Source of the DNA: Sphaerisporangium krabiense
GTDB lineage: Bacteria; Actinomycetota; Actinomycetes; Streptosporangiales; Streptosporangiaceae
Reading direction: 5' to 3'
DNA length: 64,000 nt
NCBI RefSeq assembly: GCF_014200435.1
Contig: NZ_JACHBR010000001.1
Span: 6,142,001-6,206,000, forward strand
The first letter of the stretch is position 1, and each line of letters starts with the position of its first letter. This document shows, one piece after another, positions 11,722 through 20,086 of this stretch. The position numbers and the translations under genes were made by a program. The notes beneath the pieces are model-generated. The model saw only the letters and a program-made list of their open reading frames with translations, searched no databases and was not told where the DNA came from.

Positions 11722-13518
11722 TCACTCTCCCGTCAGGCCGGCGGGGACGCGGACGACGGGGCGGTCGGAGACGACGCGGCCGTTCTCGACGCGGATGACG
11801 CGGTCGGCCAGGTCGATCATCGCCGGGCGGTGCGCCACGATGACGGCCGTGCGGCCCTCGGCCAGCGTGCGGGTCGCCTCGACGATCGCGGCCTCGCTGC
11901 GGCCGTCCAGGCGGGCGGTGGGCTCGTCCAGCAGCAGCACCTCGGCGCCGGGACGGCAGAACGCGCGGGCCAGCGCCAGACGCTGCCGCTGGCCCGCCGA
12001 CAGGTCCGCGCCGCGCTCGCCGAGCACGGTCGCGTAGCCCTCGGGAAGGGCGGCCACGAAGTCGGCGGCCCTGGCGGCCTCGGCCGCGGCCCGCACGTGG
12101 CCGGCGGAGGCGCCGGAGCCCATCGCGATGTTCGCGGACACCGTGTCGGCGAACAGGTGCGGGCGTTGCGGCACGAACGCCAGCCGTGCCCGCCACAGGC
12201 CGAGCTCGTCCTCGGAGAGATCGGCGAGGTCGGCGCCGCCGACGAGCACGCGGCCCCGCGCCGGCGTCACGAAGCCGAGCAGCAGGTGCAGCAGGGTGCT
12301 CTTGCCCGCCCCGCTCTCCCCGGTGAGCGCCACCCGCTCGCCCGGCGCGATCACCAGCGATACGCCGCTCAGCGCGGCGTCCTCGCGACCCGGATACCGG
12401 ACGGTGACGTCCTCCAGGCGGATCTCCGGCACCCCGGCGGGCACGGCGCCGAGCCGTCCGGCCGCCGCCGCGCGCACGGGGGCCTCGGGCGCGGAGCTCG
12501 CTTCGGGCCCGAGGGTCGCCGCCGGCACGGGGGGCGTCTCATCGGACGAGGTCCGCTTCTCCCCGGGGGCGTCGTCGTTCGCGGGGGCGCGGTCGTCCAG
12601 GACGGCGAAGGCGTCGTCGGCCGCGGCGACGCCCTCCATGGCCGCGTGGAACTTGGTGCCCATCGCGCGCAGCGGGATGTACGCCTCGGGGGCCAGGAGC
12701 AGGACCAGCAGGGCGACGCGCAGGTCCAGGGAGCCGGACAGCAGCCGGAGCCCGACCGGGACGGCGACCAGGGCCAGTGACAGCGAGGCCACGAGCTCCA
12801 GGACCAGCGAGGACAGGAAGGCGACCCGCAGCGTCCGCATGGTGGCCGCGCGGTGGGCGTCGGCGACCTGGCGGATGACCGTGGCCTGGTAGCGGGCCCG
12901 TCCGAAGGCGCGCAGGGTGGGAAGCCCGCGCACGACGTCCAGGAAGTGGCCGCCGAGCTGGGAGAGCGCCCGCCACTGCCGGTCGGTGACCTCCTTGGTG
13001 CGCCATCCGACCAGCGCGCCGAAGACGGGGATCAGCGGCAGCGTCACCAGGACGATCACCGCGGTGCCGAGGTCGGCGGCGAACAGCCGGGCCAGCACGG
13101 CGACGGGCACCACCCCGGCCACCGCGACCGCGGGCAGGTAGCCGGTGACGTACGGGTCCAGCGCGTCCAGCCCGCGCCCGGCGAGGGTGACCAGCTCGCC
13201 GGAGCGGCGCGAGGCGAGCCGGGCGGGCCCGAGTTCGCCGAACCGGGCCAGCAGCCGCCCGCGCAGCACCGATTTCAGGGCGGACGCCGTGCGCCCGGCC
13301 GCCGCGCCGTGGAGGAGGCCGAACAGGGCACGCGCCGCCACGACGCCGGCCAGGGGCAGCAGCGCCGCGGTCGTGAGCGCGCCCGAGAGCACGCCGGACA
13401 GCAGCTCGGCCTGCGCCAGCACCAGCAGCCCGGCGAGCACGGCCGCCGCCACGCAGACGAGCAGATGGCGGCGAACCGCCCGCTCGGTTCGCGCCAGCAG
13501 CAGGAGATCTTTGTGCAT
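11722..13518 (-). CDS. cydD: CydD, half-transporter of the CydDC heme/thiol ABC exporter
   Basis: 598 residues: an ABC membrane domain (about 15-310), then a Pro/Ala/Glu-rich linker (about 325-370) that is long for the family, then a nucleotide-binding domain with Walker A GESGAGKST, signature LSAGQ and Walker B VLLLDEPTA. The membrane domain has the CydD signature KFHAAMEGVAAAD just before the linker. It starts 7 bp after the cydB stop and forms a heterodimer with CydC. The exporter moves reduced thiols and/or heme and is required to mature the bd oxidase encoded upstream. Confidence 0.9.
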   Translation of the reverse strand: MHKDLLLLARTERAVRRHLLVCVAAAVLAGLLVLAQAELLSGVLSGALTTAALLPLAGVVAARALFGLLHGAAAGRTASALKSVLRGRLLARFGELGPARLASRRSGELVTLAGRGLDALDPYVTGYLPAVAVAGVVPVAVLARLFAADLGTAVIVLVTLPLIPVFGALVGWRTKEVTDRQWRALSQLGGHFLDVVRGLPTLRAFGRARYQATVIRQVADAHRAATMRTLRVAFLSSLVLELVASLSLALVAVPVGLRLLSGSLDLRVALLVLLLAPEAYIPLRAMGTKFHAAMEGVAAADDAFAVLDDRAPANDDAPGEKRTSSDETPPVPAATLGPEASSAPEAPVRAAAAGRLGAVPAGVPEIRLEDVTVRYPGREDAALSGVSLVIAPGERVALTGESGAGKSTLLHLLLGFVTPARGRVLVGGADLADLSEDELGLWRARLAFVPQRPHLFADTVSANIAMGSGASAGHVRAAAEAARAADFVAALPEGYATVLGERGADLSAGQRQRLALARAFCRPGAEVLLLDEPTARLDGRSEAAIVEATRTLAEGRTAVIVAHRPAMIDLADRVIRVENGRVVSDRPVVRVPAGLTGE

Positions 13519-13525
13519 CGCTTCC

Positions 13526-14332
13526 CTAGAAGAACGACGGGATACGGCCGGCGGCGCCGACGGCCGATCCGAGGGGGCCGAACGTGCGCCATACCCATAC
13601 TTGCGCGCCTATGAGGATGGGTGTGACCGGCAGGGCGATGAAACTGAGCACATTCAGCGTCTCGGGGGGCGCGGTGTGGCCGAGCAGTGAGGAGGCGACC
13701 ACGGCCAGCGGGACGGCGGCGGGCAGGGCGGCGAGGGCGGCCGTCAGCAACAGCCGCCGCCCGGTGCGCGCGCCCTCGGCCCGGCCGGACAGGCGCCAGG
13801 CGACGAAGGAGCGGGCGTGGACGGCGAACACGGCGGCCACGACCGCGCCGTACAGCAGGCTGGCCACGTCGAAGGGCTGATCGGGCAGGCCCCTGACCAG
13901 CGCGGCCAGCGCCACACCCCAGGACAGGGCCAGGCCCCACGATCCGGCGCACAGCACCGCGTCCCAGAAGCCGCGCCAGCGGTCGCCGTCCAGGCGGCGG
14001 CGGAACCACAGGCCCGCGTCCCGCAGGATCCAGGACACCAGCAGCAGCACCACGACGGGGTAGAGGCCGTTGATGACCGTGCCCTCCAGCGCGGGGAACG
14101 CGCCGAACAGCGTCCCGGCCAGGGCGACCAGCCACACCTCGTTGGCCAGCACGTAGGGGGCGATCGCGGCGACCAGGCGGTCGCGCTGCCGGGCCCGGCC
14201 GCCGGGTTCCCCGGCGCGCTCGCCGGCGCGGGCGAGCCAGGGCAGCGTCATGCCGACGCCGATGTCGAAGCCTTCCAGGGCGAAGTAGCCCACGAGCAGC
14301 ACGGCCAGGACCGCGAGCCAGATGATCTCCAT
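13526..14332 (-). CDS. cydB: Cytochrome bd oxidase subunit II (CydB), short form
   Basis: 268 residues with about seven hydrophobic helices. It opens with the CydB-typical YFALEGFDIGVGM and continues with LANEVWLVALAGTLFGAFP, the best conserved CydB block. Subunits in E. coli and most actinobacteria are about 330-380 residues with eight helices, so this one is shortened. It ends cleanly before cydD with no frameshift sign. It pairs with the equally short CydA encoded just upstream. CydB gives structural support and a proton path in the membrane-bound quinol oxidase. Confidence 0.9.
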   Translation of the reverse strand: MEIIWLAVLAVLLVGYFALEGFDIGVGMTLPWLARAGERAGEPGGRARQRDRLVAAIAPYVLANEVWLVALAGTLFGAFPALEGTVINGLYPVVVLLLVSWILRDAGLWFRRRLDGDRWRGFWDAVLCAGSWGLALSWGVALAALVRGLPDQPFDVASLLYGAVVAAVFAVHARSFVAWRLSGRAEGARTGRRLLLTAALAALPAAVPLAVVASSLLGHTAPPETLNVLSFIALPVTPILIGAQVWVWRTFGPLGSAVGAAGRIPSFF

Positions 14333-14363
14333 GGGGGGAGCTCCTAGGGGTTGTCGGGGGCCG

Positions 14364-15548
14364 TCACAGGGCGAGCGCCGGGGCGGGGGAGGGGGCGCCC
14401 TCCTCGGCCGCGCCGAGCGCGACCTGCCCGGGGCCCCGCCGTACGGCCCGCGCGATCAGCAGGTAGTCGACGATGGCGAGCATGCCGAGGACGCCCGCGA
14501 AGGCGGCGAACGAGAGCGTCACCATGCCCGTAGTGAGGCCGGGCGACATGGCGTCCTGCACGCGCAGCCTGCCGTAGACGAGCCACGGCTGGCGGCCGAT
14601 CTCGCGGGCCAGCCACCCCGAGATGGCGATCAGGAAGGGCAGTGGCGTCATGATCATGAGGATCGGGTGGATCCACCGCGAGCGGGCCAGGACGTCGCGG
14701 ATCAGCAGCGGCAGCAGGACGAGGAACACGATCAGGTGCAGGATGTTGGCGAACCCGATCATGAAGCCCAGGGCCACGCCCGGGGCCGTGCCGTTGAACT
14801 TGCCGGGCTGCAGGTCGCCGATCGCGCCGAACTGGGCGTAGCCGGCGCCGACGGCGATGACGATGCCGATGTTGGCCCACACCACGCCGGTGCGCAGCGA
14901 CCTGCGGAAGAACTCCTGCTCGGTGGTGCGGCGGAACAGGTGGTAGGCGCTCGCGCCGATGATCACGAGGCTGCCCGTGACCAGGCCCGCACCGATGACG
15001 TGCGGGAACGCCGCGACCAGGCTGGGGTTGGACAGGAGGGCGCCGAAGTCGGTGAGGGCCAGGCGGCCGTCCTTCAGGACGGTGCCCGCGGGGTTCTGGA
15101 GGAAGGAGTTGGCGACCATGATCCAGAAGGCGCTGGCGTAGGCGGTCAGGGTGACCAGCCAGATGCACGCCAGGTGCAGCTTCTTCGGCAGGCGGTTCCA
15201 GCCGAAGATCCACAGGCCGAGGAAGGTGGACTCCAGGAAGAACGCCACCAAGGTCTCGATCGCCAGCGGGGCCCCGAAGACGTCGCCCGCGTAGTGCGAG
15301 AGCCCGCTCCAGGTGAGGCCGAACTGGAACTCCATCACCAGCCCGGTGAAGACGCCCACCGCGTAGTTGATCACATAGATCTGGCCCCAGAACCGCGTCA
15401 TCCGCTCGAACACCGGTTTGCCGGTGAGCACGTACCGGGTCTGCATGATCGCCACGAGGGGGGCCAGGCCCAGGGTCAGCACGACGAACAGGAAGTGCAG
15501 GCTTCCCGTCACCGCGAACTGGGACCGGGCGAGGTCGAGCACGTTCAT
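14364..15548 (-). CDS. cydA: Cytochrome bd oxidase subunit I (CydA) lacking most of the Q-loop
   Basis: 394 residues. Heme ligands are recognisable: His18 (b595), His183 and candidate Met263 (b558). Glu98 and Glu106 and the GRQPW block (318-322) are also conserved. The quinol-binding loop is almost gone: QPGK (Lys250, matching E. coli Lys252) is followed after 13 residues by the Met263 helix, against about 140 residues in E. coli, and the partner Glu is Ala. Start ATG 15548 has AAGGA seven bases upstream; a GTG at 15554 is too close to it. First gene of cydABDC, divergent from padR across two palindromes. It reduces O2 in the membrane; the donor may be atypical. Confidence 0.9.
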   Translation of the reverse strand: MNVLDLARSQFAVTGSLHFLFVVLTLGLAPLVAIMQTRYVLTGKPVFERMTRFWGQIYVINYAVGVFTGLVMEFQFGLTWSGLSHYAGDVFGAPLAIETLVAFFLESTFLGLWIFGWNRLPKKLHLACIWLVTLTAYASAFWIMVANSFLQNPAGTVLKDGRLALTDFGALLSNPSLVAAFPHVIGAGLVTGSLVIIGASAYHLFRRTTEQEFFRRSLRTGVVWANIGIVIAVGAGYAQFGAIGDLQPGKFNGTAPGVALGFMIGFANILHLIVFLVLLPLLIRDVLARSRWIHPILMIMTPLPFLIAISGWLAREIGRQPWLVYGRLRVQDAMSPGLTTGMVTLSFAAFAGVLGMLAIVDYLLIARAVRRGPGQVALGAAEEGAPSPAPALAL

Positions 15549-15569
15549 CGTCACGTCCTTAGTTGTGCC

Positions 15570-15600
15570 TGTCTACATATAGACAGTCTACATGTAGACT
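15570..15600. promoter_or_regulatory. Two adjoining PadR-type operators between cydA and padR
   Basis: TGTCTACATATAGACA (15570-15585) and the perfect palindrome AGTCTACATGTAGACT (15585-15600) share one base, centres 15 bp apart. They sit upstream of both cydA and padR. PadR proteins bind palindromes of this size, so this is the likely control point for the bd-oxidase operon and for autoregulation. Confidence 0.75.
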
Positions 15601-15606
15601 GGCGTC

Positions 15607-15636
15607 ATGAAGCGGCTCGATAGGCTCCCCGGATGA
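15607..15636 (+). CDS. Possible 9-codon leader peptide coupled to padR
   Basis: ATG 15607 opens a nine-residue frame (MKRLDRLPG) whose TGA overlaps the padR ATG as ATGA. The padR start itself lacks a good ribosome-binding site, so re-initiation after this peptide is a reasonable way to translate it. Chance occurrence is possible. Confidence 0.3.
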   Translation: MKRLDRLPG

Positions 15637-15974
15637 ACACCGACGCGCTCCGCGGGCACATGGACGCTCTGCTCCTGTCCGTCCTGGAGCACGAGCCCCT
15701 GCACGGGTACGCGATCATCGAGGCCCTGCAGGTCCGCAGCGGCGGCGCGCTCACCGTCCCCACCGGCACCGTCTATCCGGCGCTGCGCCGCCTGGAGCGC
15801 CTGGGCTACCTCGTCAGCGAGTGGGCGACCGTGGGCGGGCGCAGGCGCCGCACCTACCGCCTGACGCCGGCGGGGCGGGCGGCGCTGGCGGGCGAGCGCT
15901 CGGCGTGGCAGGCGTTCACCGACGCCATCGGCAGCGTCCTCGCGCCCCGCTCCTCGCAGGACGGGGCCCGATGA
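15633..15974 (+). CDS. PadR-family transcriptional regulator
   Basis: 113 residues, the short type of PadR. The winged helix (about 8-85) includes LLLSVLEHEPLHGYAIIEAL and the family-typical TVPTGTVYPALRRLERLGYL, with a basic wing GGRRRRTYRLT. A short C-terminal helix would serve for dimerisation. Divergent from cydABDC with two palindromes between them, it is the obvious candidate regulator of the bd oxidase. That job is more often done by Rex in actinobacteria, and I see no Rex site (TTGTGAA-type) here. The signal is unknown. Confidence 0.88.
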   Translation: MNTDALRGHMDALLLSVLEHEPLHGYAIIEALQVRSGGALTVPTGTVYPALRRLERLGYLVSEWATVGGRRRRTYRLTPAGRAALAGERSAWQAFTDAIGSVLAPRSSQDGAR

Positions 15975-16010
15975 CCGGCGCCCCGCCGCGGCGTGGCCGG
16001 CCCGCGGCGG

Positions 16011-16703
16011 TCAGGCGGCGGGCTGCGGCGCGGGCGCGCGGCGCGTGACCAGCAGGCACCGCGTCGCGCCACACAGCAGCCAGCCCGCGACGGCGTAGCT
16101 GAACAGCGACGCGGCCGCGCCCGGCAGGAAGGTGGTGGTGTCCTCCAGCACGGTGCCCCGGCCGTACGTCAGCGCCGCGGACATGCCGATGATCGCGGGC
16201 ACCTGGATCCACAGCAGCACGCCGATCGCCCGGGTCAGCATCATCGGCCTGCGGAGCCTGCGCGGCCCCCGGGTGAAGGCCAGCAGCATCAGGGCGCCGA
16301 CGACGCCCATCGCGAACTGGAAGACGTCCAGGAAGTGCGCCAAGGGGGAGAACCAGGCGGGCTTCAGCGGCCCCCACTCGTCCCCCGGGTAGAACCGCCA
16401 GATCAGGCTCCACATCACCGTGTTCACCGGGACGGCGACGAACAGCGCCGCGGCGGTCCTGCGGCCCTGGGAGGCGGCCAGCTCCTCCTGGTACCCGGGC
16501 GCGATCTCGCCCACCGGCCCGAACTCGGCCACGGCCAGGCGCTCGGCCTCCGAGCGGTCCAGCCCCTCGGCGTGGTAGGCGTCGGCGGTGTCGGCGAGGC
16601 TGTCACGGGCCTCGGTGACCATGTCCCGCCGCAGCCGGAACGGCCCGCGCAGGGTACGGCGCAGCTCGGTCACGTAGTCGTCGATGACACCCGCGCTGGC
16701 CAT
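16011..16703 (-). CDS. Membrane protein with N-terminal HAAS/permease-prefix domain
   Basis: 230 residues. Residues 1-75 form a helical domain (DDYVTELRRTLRGPFRLRRDMVTEARDSL split over two helices, then FGPVGEIAPGYQEEL) of the kind that accompanies PadR regulators. Four hydrophobic helices follow (about 87-105, 130-150, 165-185, 200-220). ATG 16703 has GGGGAG five bases upstream. Such proteins commonly sit beside PadR genes and may hold the regulator at the membrane. Here the gene converges on padR rather than lying in its operon. Confidence 0.7.
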   Translation of the reverse strand: MASAGVIDDYVTELRRTLRGPFRLRRDMVTEARDSLADTADAYHAEGLDRSEAERLAVAEFGPVGEIAPGYQEELAASQGRRTAAALFVAVPVNTVMWSLIWRFYPGDEWGPLKPAWFSPLAHFLDVFQFAMGVVGALMLLAFTRGPRRLRRPMMLTRAIGVLLWIQVPAIIGMSAALTYGRGTVLEDTTTFLPGAAASLFSYAVAGWLLCGATRCLLVTRRAPAPQPAA

Positions 16704-16832
16704 GTGCTCCCCATGTGCAGACCGTGATGGACCAAGTCTCACCATTCTGGTGGGTACCCGCGCCGCCCGGGCATCCGGGGAATCCCTGACCCGTCCCTGG
16801 ACACCCGGCGGGCGCGCGCGAGACTGCCGTCC

Positions 16833-17417
16833 ATGAAGGATTCCGGCGGCGGTGGCCGTACGAAGGACAACGGACCGGACGGCGGCGCGGGCGGAGGTGG
16901 GGACGGTCGCCGCGTGACGGCGGAGCGCATCGGGACGGCGCGGCTCGCGCTGACGCCTCTGACGGTGCGGGACGCCGCCGAGATGGTGGAGGTCCTCGCC
17001 GGCGAGGACCTGTACGTCTTCATCGGGGGAGCGCCGCCCGGCCTGGACGACCTGCGGTCCCGGTACGCCAGGCTGGTCGCGGGGCGGTCCCCGGACGGCG
17101 GGCAGGACTGGCTGAACTGGATCGTGCGCCGGGAAGGCGACGGCCGGGCGGTCGGCACGGTCCAGGCCACCGTGACCGGCGCGGGGCGGCGGGCCGAGAT
17201 CGCCTGGGTGGTCGGCACGGCGTGGCAGGGGCGCGGGTACGCCTCCGAGTCCGCCGCGGCGATGGCCGGGTGGCTCCGGGCTCAGGGCGTCACCGTCCTC
17301 CAGGCCCACATCCATCCGGGCCACGAGGCGTCCATGAAGGTGGCGGCCCGGATCGGCCTGCGCCCCACCGGCCTCGTCGAGGACGGCGAACGCGTGTGGC
17401 TCTGGGAACGGACCTGA
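16833..17417 (+). CDS. GNAT-family N-acetyltransferase (RimJ/RimL-like)
   Basis: 194 residues. After a Gly-rich, probably disordered N-terminus (about 1-27) comes a GNAT fold. It begins TARLALTPLTVRDAAEMVEVL, has the acetyl-CoA loop WQGRGYASES near residues 130-140, and ends ASMKVAARIGLRPTGL, where such enzymes bind the cofactor. The overall pattern is that of ribosomal-protein or small-molecule acetyltransferases of the RimJ/RimL group. The true start is uncertain: no ribosome-binding site precedes ATG 16833, and GTG 16914 would remove the Gly-rich tail. Confidence 0.75.
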   Translation: MKDSGGGGRTKDNGPDGGAGGGGDGRRVTAERIGTARLALTPLTVRDAAEMVEVLAGEDLYVFIGGAPPGLDDLRSRYARLVAGRSPDGGQDWLNWIVRREGDGRAVGTVQATVTGAGRRAEIAWVVGTAWQGRGYASESAAAMAGWLRAQGVTVLQAHIHPGHEASMKVAARIGLRPTGLVEDGERVWLWERT

Positions 17418-17431
17418 GGCGCGGCCCCGGT

Positions 17432-17466
17432 GCGGGCGCCGCGGCCGGGAGGGCCGCGGCGCCCGC
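17432..17466. terminator. Bidirectional terminator hairpin
   Basis: A perfect 15-bp stem (GCGGGCGCCGCGGCC) with a GGGAG loop lies between the convergent GNAT and beta-propeller genes. Confidence 0.75.
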
Positions 17467-17474
17467 GGGGGCGG

Positions 17475-18587
17475 TCAGGGGGTGACGACGGCGAGCTGGT
17501 CGACGTAGTCCTCGGTGACCCACAGGTTGTCGTCGGAGGCGAGCGCGATCTGCAGCGGTCCCGCGACGCTGGTGGGCAGGGCGTACTCGCTGACCGTGCC
17601 GGTGGTGGTGACGCTGGCCACGTTGCCGGCGGACTGCTCGACGAACCACACGTTGTCGTCGGGGCCGAGCGTCACCCCCCAGGGGAAGGCGTTGGGATCG
17701 CCGAGGGAGTACTCGGTGAAGGTGGCGCCGGAGGTGTCGACCGAGCTGACCTTGCCGTTGCCGTCGGTGTACCACAGGTCGCCGTCCGAGCCGGTGGTGA
17801 TGCCGAGCGGCACCGCGCCGGAGGGCGCGGAGTACTCGGTGACCGTCCCGCTGGTGGTGATCTTCCCGACGATGCCGGTGAGGGGCTCGGTGAACCACAG
17901 GTTCCCGTCCGGTCCCGCGGTGAGGAACAGCGGGTAGGCGCCGGAGGTCGGCACGGTGTACTCGGTGATGGTGCCCCCGGTAGTGATGCGCCCGATCTTG
18001 TTGCCGTCCGGTTCGGTGAACCACAGGTTGTCGTCCGGTCCCACGGCGATCGACCACGGGTAGGCGCCGGAGGTCGGCACGGTGTACTCGGTGATCGTGC
18101 CCGACGTGGTGATGCGCCCGATCCTGTTGCCGAACGCCTCGGTGAACCACAGGGCCCCGTCCGGCCCCGTGACGATGTGCGCGGGCTGGGAGTCGGCGTT
18201 GGGCAGGGAGTACTCGGTGAAGACGCCGCCCGTCGTGACCTTGCCGATCTTGTTGGCGTAGTTCTCGGTGAACCAGACGTTGCCGTCCGGGCCGGAGGTG
18301 ATCCCGACGGGTGTGGACGGGGTGGTGGGGATGGAGATCTCGTCGATGCTCGGCGTCCGGAGGGCCCGCCGTGCGGCCTCGTCCGGCGCGAGCCTGGGCG
18401 CGGGGGGGAACACGCATCGGATCCGCTTGTGCCGCGGGTGCAGTTTGACCTTGAGGCACAGCTTCACCCAGGGACGCGGCGGCGAGGGATCGTGGGGTGG
18501 CGGTGCGGCGGAGACGGGCGCCTGGGCCGCGAGGATCAGTGCCATGACCATGAGCGGGTATCCGAGCGGTTTGAGGCTGCGACGCAT
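17475..18587 (-). CDS. Secreted virginiamycin B lyase-like beta-propeller
   Basis: 370 residues. A signal peptide (1-28, ending PVSAAPP) is followed by a basic, Cys-containing stretch and seven repeats of about 42 residues. Each has a GPDGNLWFTE-type core and an ITEYTVPTSGAYP-type linker, as in the streptogramin lyase (Vgb) propeller. ATG 18587 is supported by GGAAGG six bases upstream. True Vgb is cytoplasmic; this copy is exported and its repeats are very regular, so a binding role at the cell surface seems likelier than lyase activity. It lies next to WxL-like surface proteins. Confidence 0.75.
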   Translation of the reverse strand: MRRSLKPLGYPLMVMALILAAQAPVSAAPPPHDPSPPRPWVKLCLKVKLHPRHKRIRCVFPPAPRLAPDEAARRALRTPSIDEISIPTTPSTPVGITSGPDGNVWFTENYANKIGKVTTGGVFTEYSLPNADSQPAHIVTGPDGALWFTEAFGNRIGRITTSGTITEYTVPTSGAYPWSIAVGPDDNLWFTEPDGNKIGRITTGGTITEYTVPTSGAYPLFLTAGPDGNLWFTEPLTGIVGKITTSGTVTEYSAPSGAVPLGITTGSDGDLWYTDGNGKVSSVDTSGATFTEYSLGDPNAFPWGVTLGPDDNVWFVEQSAGNVASVTTTGTVSEYALPTSVAGPLQIALASDDNLWVTEDYVDQLAVVTP

Positions 18588-18625
18588 GGCATACCTTCCA
18601 GAAACATCGACCGGGTTCTTTGGGA

Positions 18626-18647
18626 AAGCGGGCCGGCCCGGCCGCTT
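18626..18647. terminator. Hairpin between a WxL-like gene and the beta-propeller gene
   Basis: Arms AAGCG and GCTT flank a self-complementary GGCCGGCCCGGCC core. It could end the upstream minus-strand gene, but without a T tract the call is weak. Confidence 0.35.
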
Positions 18648-18764
18648 CAAATATCTCCCGGCGCCGCCGGTTCACCGTGAGCGTCTCTGTCCGTGGCCGG
18701 TCAGGAGTGCGCCAACCGACGGGCCGCTTTCGGCGCGGCGGGTAACCGGATCGCCGGGCGGGGT

Positions 18765-19607
18765 TCAGGCGACCTGGTGGGTGATGGTGCCGGAGTAGAC
18801 GCCCGACACGACGGACGCGGGGATGGTGATCACGAGCGTCGGCTGCCAGCCGGTGACCTGGGTGAGCGGTGACTTGGTGCCCTTGAAGGCGACCTGGGTG
18901 GTCGACAGGGAGACGCGCTGGTCCGCGGTGGCCTGTCCCGGGGTCCGGGTGCCGCCGCCGGAGGAGACGGTGACCGGGCCGGACCAGTAGGCGACGTTGG
19001 CGCGGGAGATGGTCTGCGACGCCGACCCGGCGCCGGTGGTGAAGTTGGTGGACGACACCGTGGCGGTCCACCCGGCCGAGCCGTTGCGGGAGTCCTCCAC
19101 GGAGACCGTGCCCATCCCGGCGCTGAGCGTGCGGCCGAGGATGCCGTTGCCGAGGTTCGCCGACGCCGGCACGGTGATCGTCAGGGTGTTGGCCAGCGCC
19201 GCGGTCCGGTGGCGGCGTGCGCCGGAGCGGCCGGGCCGCCTTTCCCGTACGGCGGGCGGGGTCTCGCCGAGCCCGGGTTCGACGCGTTCGGGGCGGGCGC
19301 GGCCGGGCGTCCGCCGCGCCTGGTCCTCGGGCCGGTCGCCTGGGTGCGGCGGGGCGGCCGGATCCTCCGAGGGGGCCGGGCCCGCGGATGGCATGGACGG
19401 GGACGATGCCGGGCCCGGGTCAGGCGATGTGGACGGCGATGCGGTGGGCGAGGCGCCGGGTTCGGGCTGCGCGGCGTCCCAGTCCGCCGCCGGAGAGCGA
19501 GGCAGGGGGTCCCGCGGCACGGCCGCGTCGGACGAGGCCGCCGGCGCGCTCAGCGCGCCGGCCAACGTGATCGAAGCCATCAGCCGGGCGCCGTGACGTC
19601 TCCTCAT
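18765..19607 (-). CDS. Secreted WxL-like surface protein with Pro/Ser-rich region
   Basis: 280 residues. A signal peptide (1-29) leads into a Pro/Ser/Ala-rich stretch (about 30-135), then a beta-rich domain of about 140 residues. That domain has GWTATVSSTNFTTGAGSAS, AYWSGPVT and a C-terminal VVSGVYSGTITHQVA. The ending resembles the second half of WxL domains of Firmicutes, with HQ in place of the W-x-L tryptophan. The same domain forms most of the protein encoded at 20087-20671. Start ATG 19607 follows AAGGG by six bases. It is probably non-covalently wall-bound. Confidence 0.6.
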   Translation of the reverse strand: MRRRHGARLMASITLAGALSAPAASSDAAVPRDPLPRSPAADWDAAQPEPGASPTASPSTSPDPGPASSPSMPSAGPAPSEDPAAPPHPGDRPEDQARRTPGRARPERVEPGLGETPPAVRERRPGRSGARRHRTAALANTLTITVPASANLGNGILGRTLSAGMGTVSVEDSRNGSAGWTATVSSTNFTTGAGSASQTISRANVAYWSGPVTVSSGGGTRTPGQATADQRVSLSTTQVAFKGTKSPLTQVTGWQPTLVITIPASVVSGVYSGTITHQVA

Positions 19608-20086
19608 CGATTTCCCTTGGAAGCTCCTCGCACGCACCGCGCGATCTGGGCGCCGGTCCCGTGACCGGTCGGACAAAGCATTGGCAGCCTAGAGTTCCAG
19701 AGCGGGCAGTGTCACCTTCCTGTCCCCGCGTACCGCAAATACGGCGCAAAGAAGCCTCGAAACGCCCGCGCCACCGGGGTGAAGGGGGCCGTCATATAGC
19801 CATATCACCAGGTAGGGGCGGTAGATGAGGTTCGTGGGAAAATAGCTGGACGGGAGTGGCCCAGGACGTACCTCCCCGTCCGTTCCACGCTCGGCAAAAC
19901 ATCGCGAATCACGCTCCCGCCGCCCAAAACAATCCCCTTCCCCCGATGATTTCCGGGCCCTTCAAGAGGCGATCAAAAATTGACAGACGGCTCATCCCGC
20001 CGGTTTCGCCGAGGTGGCCGGGGAGCACTATCTGATCGCCTGCGAATGCCACCGGGCGGTGGCATGAATCAAGGGGGTCCGGCACC
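19608..20086. other. Divergent intergenic region between two WxL-like genes
   Basis: About 480 bp, locally less GC-rich than its surroundings. It contains a TTGACA at 19980-19985 that could be a -35 box for the plus-strand gene, though I see no good -10 at 17 bp. ATATAGCCATAT-type AT-rich DNA near 19795 may hold the other promoter. No coding sequence, tRNA or clear riboswitch is visible. Confidence 0.4.
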
